Shown in pieces: positions 27,001 to 36,646 of a stretch of DNA of 64,000 nt (positions are counted from its first letter, which is position 1; every line of letters starts with the position of its first letter). The position numbers and the translations under genes are program-made. The notes beneath the pieces were generated by a model, which made no database searches, was not told the origin of the DNA, and saw only the letters and a program-made list of their open reading frames with translations. Source of the DNA: Calothrix parasitica NIES-267 (lineage in GTDB: Bacteria > Cyanobacteriota > Cyanobacteriia > Cyanobacteriales > Nostocaceae); the NCBI RefSeq assembly GCF_002368095.1, contig NZ_AP018227.1, positions 7,580,123 to 7,644,122 on the forward strand. The letters run 5' to 3'.

Positions 27001-27240
27001 ATGACTTCAATTAATACATCTGTAAGCAGAAATATTTTACAAAATCGCTTATCTATCATCCAGGGAGATTTAATAGAGCTAGACTTTTTAACATCTTCTC
27101 AAGCTGAATTTACTTATATTGCGATTTGTAACAAAGCTATGATATGCTTGCGTTACATAATTAATGTTTTTTTAATTATTCAATCACAAATAGGTTCGGG
27201 CGATGTTGCAGATAATTATATCTTCGGTAGCTTCAAATAG
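27001..27240 (+). pseudogene. short ORF, possible fragment of a macro-domain gene
   Basis: A 79-codon frame with ATG start. Residues about 14-27 (LQNRLSIIQGDLIEL) resemble the first strand of ADP-ribose-binding macro domains, which begin with an R-hydrophobic-QGDIT pattern. The rest does not continue the fold. It is probably a decayed remnant; a chance frame is also possible. Confidence 0.2.
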
Positions 27241-27539
27241 CTGGGATTTCCCACCTTAAGCTACAGCCTGAATCTAAACTCTTTAAAAGTTTTTGCAATT
27301 ATTTCTAGAGAAAAAATGGGTTACTGCGGTTAATCCAATGGATTTTTTTGCTTTGCTGTCAGGAAAATAGCTATTTAGAGGTATTTATATAAATTTGGGT
27401 TATCAATATTAACTAACAAGTTCTCTAAGGGAATAGTAGCTTTTTTGCTAGGAATTATTAATTACTGAATTAGCTTTTTAGGTGGGCTATTTTGGTTATA
27501 AATTACGCAATACAAGAATCAAGGTGCTAGGAGGATAAC

Positions 27540-29024
27540 TTGAATTTAACAACTTGGAAGCGGGAGTGGTTTTTTAATACTCGGCAAGATATTTTAGCAG
27601 GTGCTGTAGTGGGATTGGCATTAATTCCAGAAGCTATTGCTTTTTCGATTATTGCTGGAGTTGACCCAAAAGTGGGGCTTTATGCTTCGTTTATTATTGC
27701 AGTAACTACAGCCTTTGTGGGAGGAAGACCCGCTTCTATCTCTGCTGCTACGGGAGCGATGGCTCTGTTGATGGTCGGTTTAGTGAAAAATTATGGCTTG
27801 GAATTTTTATTTGCAGCTACTTTTTTAACGGGAATATTTCAAGTTTTTTTTGGGATACTAAAACTCGGTCGCTACATGAGATATATTCCCAGAGCGGTGA
27901 TGGTTGGCTATGTTAATGCTTTAGCGGTGCTAATTTTCAAAGCTCAGCTACCAGAATTAATCGGTCTTCCAGAAACTGTAAATGTTCTTGCAGTATACCT
28001 TTTAACTGCACTATCTTTGGCAATTATCTATATTTTGCCTAGATTTACCAAAGTGGTTCCTTCTCCCTTGGTAGCTTTGGTGGTAATGACAATAGCCGCT
28101 ATTTCTTTAAAACTTAACGTTCCCACGGTGGGAGAAAAGGGAGATTTACCTACTGCTTTTCCTAGCTTTGCTCTGCCTCAAGTACCGTTTAATCTGGAAA
28201 CATTAAATACAATTTTGCCTTATTCGGTGACTATGGCAATAGTTGGTTTATTAGCTTCATTTTTAACAGCTTCACTGGTAGATGAATTTACTGATACTCC
28301 CAGCGATAAGAATCAAGAAGCGAAAGGACAGGGGATTGCAAATATGATAACCGGCTTCTTTGGTGGTATGGCTGGATGTGGAATGATTGGACAATCGGTA
28401 ATTAACGTCCAGTCTGGTGGAAGGGGAAGATTATCGACTCTTGCGGCTGGTATTTTCCTGTTGATTGCAATTTTAGGTCTGCAAACTTGGGTAAAGCAAA
28501 TGCCAATGGCTGCCTTAGTAGCAGTAATGATTATGGTGTCAATCGGGACATTCCGCTGGTCTTCATTTAAAAATATCCGTCAGATTCCACGCACGGATAC
28601 AGCCGTGATGTTAACTACGATGTTAGTCATTATTTACACTAGCAATTTCGCTCTTGGTGTGGTTGTGGGTATCGTAATGAGTACTGTATTCTTCTCTCGT
28701 AAGATTGCTCAGTTGGTATTTGTGGACAAAATGCTCAGTCAAGATGGAACTCACTGCACTTATAAAGTGGCTGGACAAATTTTCTTTTTATCAAGAGATG
28801 AGTTTTTAGAGTATTTTGATTTTACGGAGCTAGTAGAGAAAATCACTATTGATTTAACTCATGCTCATCTATGGGATCAGGGAGCGGTAGAAGTACTCGA
28901 CAAAGCGATACTTAAATTTCGCCGTAACGGTGCAGAAGTAGAATTAATTGGACTCAATGAAGCTAGTGCTACCTTGATGGATAAATTGACAGACTATCAA
29001 AAACCAAAGCCTGCCACTAATTAG
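27540..29024 (+). CDS. SulP-family anion permease with STAS domain
   Basis: A 494-residue SulP transporter: ten to twelve membrane helices ([63 protein letters not shown]) followed by a short C-terminal STAS domain ([23 protein letters not shown]). SulP proteins carry sulfate, bicarbonate or other anions, usually with sodium. This one is only distantly similar to the BicA copies downstream, so sulfate or another anion is possible. The start is TTG 27540, supported by a strong AGGAGG seven bases upstream. A USP gene follows after 100 bp. Confidence 0.9.
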   Translation: MNLTTWKREWFFNTRQDILAGAVVGLALIPEAIAFSIIAGVDPKVGLYASFIIAVTTAFVGGRPASISAATGAMALLMVGLVKNYGLEFLFAATFLTGIFQVFFGILKLGRYMRYIPRAVMVGYVNALAVLIFKAQLPELIGLPETVNVLAVYLLTALSLAIIYILPRFTKVVPSPLVALVVMTIAAISLKLNVPTVGEKGDLPTAFPSFALPQVPFNLETLNTILPYSVTMAIVGLLASFLTASLVDEFTDTPSDKNQEAKGQGIANMITGFFGGMAGCGMIGQSVINVQSGGRGRLSTLAAGIFLLIAILGLQTWVKQMPMAALVAVMIMVSIGTFRWSSFKNIRQIPRTDTAVMLTTMLVIIYTSNFALGVVVGIVMSTVFFSRKIAQLVFVDKMLSQDGTHCTYKVAGQIFFLSRDEFLEYFDFTELVEKITIDLTHAHLWDQGAVEVLDKAILKFRRNGAEVELIGLNEASATLMDKLTDYQKPKPATN

Positions 29025-29125
29025 TAGCATTATTAGAATTCTGCTTACTCGGCTGGTTACTACTTCCTACTTCCTACTCTCTGTTCCCAGTAACAACAAA
29101 TAATCTTACGGGGATTAGAATTACC

Positions 29126-29989
29126 GTGGAAAATATTTTACTTTGTACAGATGGCTCGTCTTTCGCTGAAAATATCTATAAATATGGGGCTTGGTTTGCC
29201 ACTCAATTTAATGCGAGCATCAAGGTTTTGTCTGTCACCGATATTCGCAGCCAGCAAGTTGCGAATACCGGCAATTTAAGCGGAAGTATTGGACTTGGAG
29301 CTTCCGAAGCTTTACTGAATGAATTAGTAAATTTAGAACATGAAAGAGCCAAAATCAACAATCAGCGAGCCAGGTTAATTTTAGATAATGCAGCCCAAAC
29401 TTTAAAAGCTGAAGGGATAGAAGAATTTAAATTGATTCATAAAACAGGTTTCTTAGTAGATTGTCTGCATCAATTTGAAGAAAATTCCGACTTGATTGTT
29501 TTAGGTAAGCGAGGAGAAGCAGCAGATTTTGCCGCAGGACATTTAGGAGCTAATGTAGATAGGATTGTTCGCAGCAGTCGCAAACCTTGCTTGGTTACTT
29601 CTATTGAATTTAATCCAATTCAGCGGATTTTATTCGCTTATGATGGTAGTTCCACGGGGAAAAAGATACTCAAATTTCTAGCTAATTCTCCTAACTTGCA
29701 AAATTTAGAAATACATTTGCTTACAGTCGCTAAAGATAGTTCCGATAAAACAGCAACAGCGAAACTCAATGAAGCCGAAGAATCATTAAAAAGAGCCTCA
29801 TATCAGCCAGTTTGCAGTCTTTTAGAAGGTGAATCGGAAAAAATTATTGCTAAGTACGTTGCCGAGCAAAATATTAACCTGCTATTGATGGGAGCTTATG
29901 GACACAGCCGCATTCGTCATTTAGTCATTGGCAGTACTACCGCTCAATTACTCAGAAGTAGCAACATTCCTTTGCTACTGTTCCATTAA
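29126..29989 (+). CDS. tandem universal stress protein (two USP domains)
   Basis: A 287-residue protein made of two UspA domains. The first runs NILLCTDGSSFAENIYKYGAWFA to SDLIVLGKRGEAADFAAGHLGANVDRIV. The second runs RILFAYDGSSTGKKILKFLA to LLLMGAYGHSRIRHLVIGSTTAQLLRSS, keeping the ATP-binding G-x2-G-x9-G type signature. GTG is the probable start. Placed between SulP and bicA, it likely modulates these transporters, as USPs often accompany or are fused to anion carriers. A decayed second copy of its C-terminal half lies between the two bicA genes. Confidence 0.9.
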   Translation: MENILLCTDGSSFAENIYKYGAWFATQFNASIKVLSVTDIRSQQVANTGNLSGSIGLGASEALLNELVNLEHERAKINNQRARLILDNAAQTLKAEGIEEFKLIHKTGFLVDCLHQFEENSDLIVLGKRGEAADFAAGHLGANVDRIVRSSRKPCLVTSIEFNPIQRILFAYDGSSTGKKILKFLANSPNLQNLEIHLLTVAKDSSDKTATAKLNEAEESLKRASYQPVCSLLEGESEKIIAKYVAEQNINLLLMGAYGHSRIRHLVIGSTTAQLLRSSNIPLLLFH

Positions 29990-30034
29990 GTAAATTTACT
30001 TTAAACTTAATTTTCCAATCGAGTAAAACTTTTT

Positions 30035-31726
30035 ATGCAAATAACCAATCAAATCCACTTCCGTAATCTTCGGGGTGATATTCTCGGAGGTTTAACGGCA
30101 GCGGTGGTTGCTTTACCTATGGCTTTAGCTTTTGGTATTGCTTCTGGTGCGGGTGCTGAAGCGGGTTTATGGGGAGCAATTTTAGTCGGATTTTTTGCAG
30201 CTTTATTTGGTGGTACTCCAAGTTTAATTTCCGAACCAACCGGTCCAATGACGGTAATTGTTACCGCAGTAATTACCGAACTAATGGCTCTTTATCCCGA
30301 AGATCCACAGAAAGCTTTGGCTATGGGATTTACGGTGACTATGTTAGCGGGGCTGTTTCAAATCTCTTTTGGATTACTGAGATTGGGGCGGTATATTACA
30401 ATGCTGCCTTACAACGTGATTTCTGGATTTATGACCGGAATCGGTGTAATTCTAATTTTTATTCAAATTGCACCATTTTTAGGACAAGAAACTCCTAAAG
30501 GTGGAGTGTTGGCTGTAATTAGAGAATTACCAGATTTAATTGCGAATATTAATTTTGTGGAAACAGGTTTAGGGATTTTAACTTTAGCAATCCTGTTTTT
30601 GTATCCGAATAAATTAAAAAAGTTTGTTCCCCCACAGTTGGTAGCTTTAGTTATCGGTACGTTGATTTCCTTGATTTTTTTGAGAGGAATAGAAATTCGT
30701 ACTATTGCTACTATTGGTGAAATTACTCCCGGTTTACCTAATCTACAAGTACCTACTTTTGGAAGTGGTGATTTAAGGTTAATGTTTGTTAATGCCATAG
30801 TATTGGCTATGGTAGGTTCCATCGACTGTATGTTAACTTGTTTGGTTTCCGATAGTCTTACCCGTACCGAACATAAATCAAATAAAGAATTAATCGGACA
30901 AGGTATTGCTAATTTAATTACCGGTTTATGTGGTGGAATTGCTGGTTCTGGAGCCACAACCGCAACTGTAGTTAATATTCAAGCTGGTGGACGTACTGCA
31001 TTATCCGGAATCAGTCGCGCTTTGGTGCTGTTAATTGTTGTCTTGTGGGCTGCTCCGTTAACTTCAGGAATTCCCCTTGCGGTATTAGCAGCAATTGTTT
31101 TAAAAGTCGGGATTGATATTATTGATTGGGGATTTTTGAAACGAGTTCACAAAATTTCTTTGAAAGCAGCGGGTATTTTGTACAGCGTCGTATTGCTGAC
31201 GGTTTTCGTCGATTTAATGGTAGCTGTAGCTGTTGGAGTATTTGTGGCTAATATTTTAACTATTGCTCGTCTTGATGAAGTACAATCCAAATCTGTCAAA
31301 GCAATTACTGACGACGACGACCAAATTGTTTTGAGTTCGCAAGAAAAAGAATTATTGGATTCGGCTAACGGCAGAGTATTGTTATTTCATCTTAGCGGTC
31401 CAATGATATTCGGTGTTGCTAAAGCAATTGCTAGAGAGCATGGTGCTATTAAAAATTACGATGTTTTGATAGTTGATTTAGGTGAAGTTCCGGTATTAGG
31501 AGTAACTTCTTCCTTAGCAATTGAAAACGCAATTCAAGAAGCGATTGACGAAAATAGAGAAGTGATAGTTGTCGGAGCAACAGGAAAAGTTAAAAGACGT
31601 TTAGAAAAGTTGGGTATCAAAGGTTTAATCCCCGAACATCACTGGATGGATGAAAGATTGCATGCGTTAAAAGAAGGATTAACTATGGTTCGTGGAAGAC
31701 AGAATGGTAGTGAAGCTTTTGGTTAA
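30035..31726 (+). CDS. bicA: BicA-type sodium-dependent bicarbonate transporter (SulP), copy 1
   Basis: BicA imports bicarbonate with sodium for the carbon-concentrating mechanism, with high flux and low affinity. This 563-residue protein follows known BicA throughout: the start MQITNQIHFRN, ALPMALAFGIASGAGAEAG, LISEPTGPMTV, the sodium/bicarbonate site region MVGSIDCMLTCLVSDSLTRT, GGIAGSGATTATVVNIQ, DIIDWGFLKRVH, and a C-terminal STAS domain (LLFHLSGPMIFGVAKAIAREH). Length equals that of characterised BicA. It is 45 bp downstream of the USP gene and paired with a second copy at 32243. Confidence 0.93.
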   Translation: MQITNQIHFRNLRGDILGGLTAAVVALPMALAFGIASGAGAEAGLWGAILVGFFAALFGGTPSLISEPTGPMTVIVTAVITELMALYPEDPQKALAMGFTVTMLAGLFQISFGLLRLGRYITMLPYNVISGFMTGIGVILIFIQIAPFLGQETPKGGVLAVIRELPDLIANINFVETGLGILTLAILFLYPNKLKKFVPPQLVALVIGTLISLIFLRGIEIRTIATIGEITPGLPNLQVPTFGSGDLRLMFVNAIVLAMVGSIDCMLTCLVSDSLTRTEHKSNKELIGQGIANLITGLCGGIAGSGATTATVVNIQAGGRTALSGISRALVLLIVVLWAAPLTSGIPLAVLAAIVLKVGIDIIDWGFLKRVHKISLKAAGILYSVVLLTVFVDLMVAVAVGVFVANILTIARLDEVQSKSVKAITDDDDQIVLSSQEKELLDSANGRVLLFHLSGPMIFGVAKAIAREHGAIKNYDVLIVDLGEVPVLGVTSSLAIENAIQEAIDENREVIVVGATGKVKRRLEKLGIKGLIPEHHWMDERLHALKEGLTMVRGRQNGSEAFG

Positions 31727-31738
31727 TCAAATAGCGGA

Positions 31739-31860
31739 AAAGCCCGCAGGCTAGAAGCCTGGGGCTATCAAAACAAAGCCCAGCTACCTGGGCTAAGAGA
31801 ATTATTAGCCTACGCAGGTAGGCTTTGTAAATGTAGCCGCACCCTTACAGGGTGACGGCT
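31739..31860. repeat. palindrome-rich dispersed repeat
   Basis: Several nested short inverted repeats (AGCCCGCAGGCTAGAAGCCT, AGCCCAGCTACCTGGGCT, AGCCTACGCAGGTAGGCT, CACCCTTACAGGGTG) lie between bicA copy 1 and the USP remnant. This is the common cyanobacterial 'aagcccgcaggctagaag' type. It replaces the 5' half of the duplicated USP gene. Confidence 0.75.
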
Positions 31861-32187
31861 AAAAAGATACTCAATTTTTTAGAAAATCCTCGTCATATTC
31901 AAAGCTTATAAATAAATTTGCTTACAGTAACTAAAAATAGCTCTGATATAACCGCAACAGACAGACTTAAGCAACGTAAGCAATTATTAGAAAGAGCTAA
32001 ATATCAACCAGTTTGCATTTGCTTATAAAGTGAAGCTGAAAAAGTAATTGTCAACTGTATCAACAAGCAAGATATTAGCTTTTTACTCATGGGAGCTTAC
32101 GGACATAACCGTATTCATAATTTAGTAATTAGCAGTAAAAGGGCTTAATTACTAATAAGTAGCGATATTAATTTATTTTTTAACATT
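31861..32187 (+). pseudogene. decayed USP gene, C-terminal half
   Basis: Read in a single frame from 31861 this gives KKILNFLENPRHIQSL*INLLTV..., RAKYQPVCICL*SEAEKV and FLLMGAYGHNRIHNLVIS, with stop codons at asterisks. It aligns residue for residue with the second domain of the USP at 29126 (KKILKFLANSPNLQNLEIHLLTV and so on). Three in-frame TAA codons stand where the intact copy has Glu, Glu and Gln, each one substitution away (GAA or CAA to TAA), and there is no frameshift. It shows that a USP-bicA unit was duplicated. Confidence 0.9.
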
Positions 32188-32242
32188 AAATATTCTCCAT
32201 TCCCATGAGTTAATTCAACTCGATTATAAAGATGGAGTAATA

Positions 32243-33934
32243 ATGCAAATAACTAATCAGATCCATTTCCGTAACTTGCGAGGAGATATTCTCGGAGGGG
32301 TAACGGCAGCGGTGGTGGCTTTACCTATGGCTTTAGCTTTTGGTATTGCTTCTGGTGCGGGTGCTTCTGCGGGTTTATGGGGAGCGATATTAGTTGGATT
32401 TTTTGCCGCTTTGTTTGGTGGTACTCCAACTCTAATTTCCGAACCAACCGGACCCATGACGGTAATTGTGACTGCATTCATTACCGAACTAACAGCTTAT
32501 AATCCCGAAAATGGATTATCAATGGCATTTACCGTAGTTATGATGGCCGGAGTATTTCAAATTATCTTTGGATTACTAAGGCTGGGAAAGTATATTACAA
32601 TGATGCCTTACAATGTGATTTCTGGATTCATGACAGGAATCGGCGTAATTCTTATTTTTATTCAAATAGCACCTTTTTTAGGACAAGAAACTCCCAAGGG
32701 TGGAGTGCTTGGTGTGATTCTAAATCTACCAACTTTAATTACTAATATTAATCTGTGGGAAACAGGTTTGGGAATTGTAACTTTAGCAATTCTTTTTCTG
32801 TATCCAAATAAATTAAAAAACTTTATTCCTTCACAGTTAGTAGCTTTAATTGTTGGTACATTAATTGCGATATTTTTATTAGATGGTATAGAAATTCGGA
32901 CCATTGCTACTATCGGTGAAATTACTCCTGGTTTACCTGAAATACACTTACCTACTTTTAGCAGTGGCAATTTAAGGTTAATGTTTGTAGAAAGTTTAGT
33001 GTTAGGTATGGTGGGTTCTATCGACTGTATGTTAACTTGCGTTGTTGCTGACAGTCTCACCCGTACCGAAAATAAACCAAATAAAGAATTAATTGGACAA
33101 GGTATTGCTAATTTAATTACCGGTTTATGTGGTGGAATTGCTGGTTCTGGTTCCACAACGGGAACTGTAGTTAATATTCAAACTGGTGCAAGAACTGCAT
33201 TGTCGGGGATTAGTCGGGCTTTGGTACTGTTAATTGTGGTGTTGTGGGCTGCTCCTTTAACTTCTGGTATTCCGCTTAGCGTGTTAGCAGCAATTGTTTT
33301 AAAAGTAGGAATTGATATTATCGATTGGGGTTTTCTCAAACGGGTTCACAAAATTTCTTTGAAAACAGCCGGAATTCTTTATGGTGTTGTATTGCTGACG
33401 GTATTTGTAGATTTAATGGTAGCTGTAGCAGTCGGGGTATTTGTTGCCAATATTTTAACTATTGCTCGTTTGAATGAAATGCAATCTAAATCTGTAAAAG
33501 CAATTACCGACGATGACGACCAAATTATTTTAACTTCTGAAGAAAAAGAAATTTTAGATTTAGCCAACGGCAGAGTATTATTATTTCATCTTAGCGGCCC
33601 GATGATATTCGGTGTTGCTAAAGCAATATCAAGAGAGCATGGTGCTATTTCTAATTACGATGTTTTAATTGTTGATTTAGGTGAAGTTCCGGTTTTAGGA
33701 GTAACCTCTTCTTTAGCAATTGAAAATGCAATACAAGAAGCAATTGATGAAGGTAGGGAAGTTATAGTAGTGGGAGCAACCGGAAAAGTTAAAAGACGTT
33801 TAGAGAAGTTGGGTATTCAAGGTTTAATTCCCGAACATCACTGGATGGATGAAAGATTGAATGCATTACAAGAAGGATTAACTGTGGTTCGTGGAAAACA
33901 AGGTGGGAATTGGGAATTGGTAATTGATAATTAA
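32243..33934 (+). CDS. bicA: BicA-type sodium-dependent bicarbonate transporter (SulP), copy 2
   Basis: A second 563-residue BicA, nearly collinear with copy 1 and identical over long stretches, including MQITNQIHFRN, the DSLTRTE-KPNKELIGQG segment and the whole STAS domain. Differences cluster in the loop after PTGPMTVIVTA (AYNPENG versus LYPEDPQKA) and in the region ETGLGIVTLAILFLYPNKL. GGAGTAATAATG gives a good ribosome-binding site, whereas copy 1 has none obvious. The pair arose by tandem duplication; different expression or affinity is possible but not shown by sequence. Confidence 0.93.
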   Translation: MQITNQIHFRNLRGDILGGVTAAVVALPMALAFGIASGAGASAGLWGAILVGFFAALFGGTPTLISEPTGPMTVIVTAFITELTAYNPENGLSMAFTVVMMAGVFQIIFGLLRLGKYITMMPYNVISGFMTGIGVILIFIQIAPFLGQETPKGGVLGVILNLPTLITNINLWETGLGIVTLAILFLYPNKLKNFIPSQLVALIVGTLIAIFLLDGIEIRTIATIGEITPGLPEIHLPTFSSGNLRLMFVESLVLGMVGSIDCMLTCVVADSLTRTENKPNKELIGQGIANLITGLCGGIAGSGSTTGTVVNIQTGARTALSGISRALVLLIVVLWAAPLTSGIPLSVLAAIVLKVGIDIIDWGFLKRVHKISLKTAGILYGVVLLTVFVDLMVAVAVGVFVANILTIARLNEMQSKSVKAITDDDDQIILTSEEKEILDLANGRVLLFHLSGPMIFGVAKAISREHGAISNYDVLIVDLGEVPVLGVTSSLAIENAIQEAIDEGREVIVVGATGKVKRRLEKLGIQGLIPEHHWMDERLNALQEGLTVVRGKQGGNWELVIDN

Positions 33935-33936
33935 TG

Positions 33937-33967
33937 TTCGTAGTTGCGCTTTAGCGCCAAATATGTA
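33937..33967. repeat. half-copy of palindromic repeat, family D
   Basis: TTCGTAGTTGCGCTTTAGCG followed by CCAAATATGTA matches one arm of the full palindrome at 37991-38037. Confidence 0.65.
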
Positions 33968-34119
33968 GCACAATTAAGTAGGTTGGCGTTGAAAATTGTA
34001 ACTAGGATAGGCAGTCGGCAATCGGCAGTCGGGGTAAGAGTTTAAGAACGATTTACACTCTGTTACATAGTTGTATTTATTTCTGCCGACTTACTTAATT
34101 AATAGTAGTTTGTTTTTTG

Positions 34120-34186
34120 TAGGGTGTGTTACGGCGTTACAATTGAAGTTAGTAAAGATAATGTTGATATTGTCGTAACGCACCAT
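34120..34186. repeat. MITE-like palindromic repeat, family B copy 1
   Basis: Starts TAGGGTGTGTTACGGC and ends GTCGTAACGCACCAT. The same ends occur at 46600-46667. The flanking 33935-34412 gap holds no gene. Confidence 0.75.
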
Positions 34187-34268
34187 CGGGGAGTTAAAAA
34201 TTACCTTAGAATTAATTTTTAATGATTGGTGTATATAGAGGTTTTTACGTTTGAAGAATACAGATAAA

Positions 34269-34312
34269 CCTCACCCCCTTCCCCCTCTCCTTGTTAAGGG
34301 AGAGGGGGTGTA
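34269..34312. repeat. dispersed CCTCACCCC/CTCTCC repeat
   Basis: CCTCACCCCCTTCCCCCTCT with a hairpin CCCCCTCTCC...GGGAGAGGGGG. Related copies lie at 45926-45970, 52010-52050 and 54145-54190. Confidence 0.65.
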
Positions 34313-34412
34313 TTATATTCAATTAAATCTCGGCGTTTTTACGAAGTGCAGTTATATTACGATACATCTAAAATTGAAATACTTAATTTAATATATTTGA
34401 ATTTTTATTTCT

Positions 34413-36545
34413 ATGGAACCGCTGCATCAACCGAATAATATAATTGCCCAAAAATACAAAATTATCAGTACTTTAGGAGAAGGTGGAAGTGGAATAACCT
34501 ATCTAGCTCAAGATTTACAAAATAATCAAAACGTTGCTTTAAAAGCTTTATCTTTACATCGGATGACAGATTGGAAAGCAATGGAATTATTTGAGAGAGA
34601 AGCAAAAATTCTTGCTCAACTTAATCATCCAGCAATTCCTGATTATTTAGAATATTTTGATGCTGAAATTGATGGAGAGAAATACTTTTATATTGCTCAA
34701 CAATTAGCACCCGGTAAGTCTTTAGCCAAACTTGTAGAAGAAAATTTTCGGACTAACGAGCAACAAATAAAAGATATAGCAAAGCAAATTTTAGAAATAC
34801 TAATTTATCTCCATTCACAAACACCAGCAGTTGTTCATCGAGATATTAAACCGCAGAATATCATTTACGATAAAGATGGGAAAGTATTTTTAGTCGATTT
34901 TGGAGCGGTACAGGATACATACTACAGTACCTTCATGCGCGGGAGTACGGTGGTGGGAACTTATGGTTATATGAGTCCCGAGCAATTCAGGGGACAATCC
35001 GTTCCAGCGACCGATTTATATGGTTTGGGAGCAACATTATTATTTCTACTCACACATCGTTCCCCCGCAGATTTTCCTACAGATGGATTGAAAATCGATT
35101 TTCGCAGTCGGGTAAAAGTATCTGATGATTTTGCAGACTGGTTGGATAAAATGCTCGAACCAGATTTAGAAGACCGTTTCTCTAGCGCTAGGGAAGCTTT
35201 AGAAGTATTACAGGGAAAGCGGAAGGTAATTACAGCTACGAAGAAACCCATGTTGTGGAAAGCTGTGGTGGGAATGGGGTTTTCTGTGTTAGTTACTGTT
35301 GGTGTTTTTCATCATTATAAATGGGCTATTTTGAATAGATTAGCTTTCGTACCCACAGAAAGTATTTGCGACAATGTTAACGATATAAAAAATTATGTAA
35401 CCTATGGTGGAAATCCAAGTCTAAACTTAAAAAGCTCGGATTCATCTAAACGAAAAAAGACTTTATTACGTTGTGCAATTGAAGCTAATTCTCAACCGCT
35501 AGCAGAATTTTTGATAGCTAAAGGTGCGAATATAAATGAGGAGTTACACTATGTTAAATCTGTTGATTGGGCAAAGTTTTTAATAGATAAGGGTGCTGAC
35601 GTTAATAGAAAAATTAATTATGCTCAAACTCCACTACACTATGCAGTCATAAATCAGAGAAAAGATATTGTCGAATTACTATTGTCTCATCAAGCAGGTG
35701 TGAATGCCGAGGATAAGTTTGGCTATACTCCTTTATTACTTCTATTTGAAATACATAGAAAAAATTCAAATGACTTAAATATACAACTGTTAAATGATTA
35801 TAGGGTAGATGTTCGATATATTAATGCGAAAAGCAAACGTCTGAGACTTCCTTTAATGAAATTGCTAGTTGAAAAAGGTGCAAACATTAATATTCAAAAT
35901 TATCAAGGCTATGCTCCGCTTCATTTAGCAGTAAAACAAAATGATAGAGAAATAGTTAAGTACTTAATCAGAAAAAAAGCCAAAGTAGATATTAGAACTA
36001 AAAACAATGCTGAGACACCGCTAATGTTAGCAGCAAAAGAAACTGCTGAAATCCCTATAGTAAAAATATTAACTGATAATGGAGCAGATGTTAATGCTAA
36101 AGAAAGTGATGGTAATACTCCCTTACATATTGCAAGCATGAATACTCAAAAAAGCAAAGATATTATTCGACTCTTAGTAAAATCTGGAGCAAATATTAAT
36201 GCTAAAGCTAATAATGGCAAAACACCTTTACATAATGCGATAAAAGTAGGTAAAAATCGTGTCAAAGTGTTGGTTGATTTAGGAGCAAATGTTAACGCTA
36301 AAGATTATAAAGGGGAAACACCTATACATACAGCGATACGACATTGGATTAATAATAGAAATGAACAAGATAGCATAATGAATAGCATTAGATATTTAGT
36401 TAAGTCGGGTGCTAACATTAATGCCAAAAATAACAATGGATTAACATTATTACACATAGTAGCTAAAGAGGGACATTTAAAAGATTTAGATATAGTAGAG
36501 TTTGTTTCTCAATTAGGAGCAAGTTTCGGTGTAAAAAATAATTAA
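34413..36545 (+). CDS. Ser/Thr protein kinase with transmembrane segment and ankyrin repeats
   Basis: A 710-residue Hanks-type kinase. The catalytic domain (about 14-275) is complete: the Gly loop GEGGSGITY, K44 in VALKAL, HRDIKPQN with D144, DFG at 162-164, and GTYGYMSPEQF. A hydrophobic segment follows (about 283-300, VVGMGFSVLVTVGVF). From about residue 325 to the end there are roughly nine ankyrin repeats (NAKESDGNTPLHIAS, NAKANNGKTPLHNAI, NAKNNNGLTLLHIVA). Ankyrin repeats bind protein partners, probably outside the membrane if one helix is crossed. A paralogue without ankyrins follows 100 bp downstream. Confidence 0.93.
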   Translation: MEPLHQPNNIIAQKYKIISTLGEGGSGITYLAQDLQNNQNVALKALSLHRMTDWKAMELFEREAKILAQLNHPAIPDYLEYFDAEIDGEKYFYIAQQLAPGKSLAKLVEENFRTNEQQIKDIAKQILEILIYLHSQTPAVVHRDIKPQNIIYDKDGKVFLVDFGAVQDTYYSTFMRGSTVVGTYGYMSPEQFRGQSVPATDLYGLGATLLFLLTHRSPADFPTDGLKIDFRSRVKVSDDFADWLDKMLEPDLEDRFSSAREALEVLQGKRKVITATKKPMLWKAVVGMGFSVLVTVGVFHHYKWAILNRLAFVPTESICDNVNDIKNYVTYGGNPSLNLKSSDSSKRKKTLLRCAIEANSQPLAEFLIAKGANINEELHYVKSVDWAKFLIDKGADVNRKINYAQTPLHYAVINQRKDIVELLLSHQAGVNAEDKFGYTPLLLLFEIHRKNSNDLNIQLLNDYRVDVRYINAKSKRLRLPLMKLLVEKGANINIQNYQGYAPLHLAVKQNDREIVKYLIRKKAKVDIRTKNNAETPLMLAAKETAEIPIVKILTDNGADVNAKESDGNTPLHIASMNTQKSKDIIRLLVKSGANINAKANNGKTPLHNAIKVGKNRVKVLVDLGANVNAKDYKGETPIHTAIRHWINNRNEQDSIMNSIRYLVKSGANINAKNNNGLTLLHIVAKEGHLKDLDIVEFVSQLGASFGVKNN

Positions 36546-36646
36546 GGGCACACATTTTTATATATACACAACGACCGTTTTTTTAATATATTCAAAACCC
36601 CCAATTCAAAATTGACATTAAACAAGAATAAATCATAAAAAAGAAT

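Noticed and set aside
17524-27240. ADP-ribosylglycohydrolase and a macro-like fragment considered as an ADP-ribosylation toxin-antitoxin system
   Set aside because: They are 9 kb apart, no ADP-ribosyltransferase toxin is visible, and the macro fragment is too short to trust.
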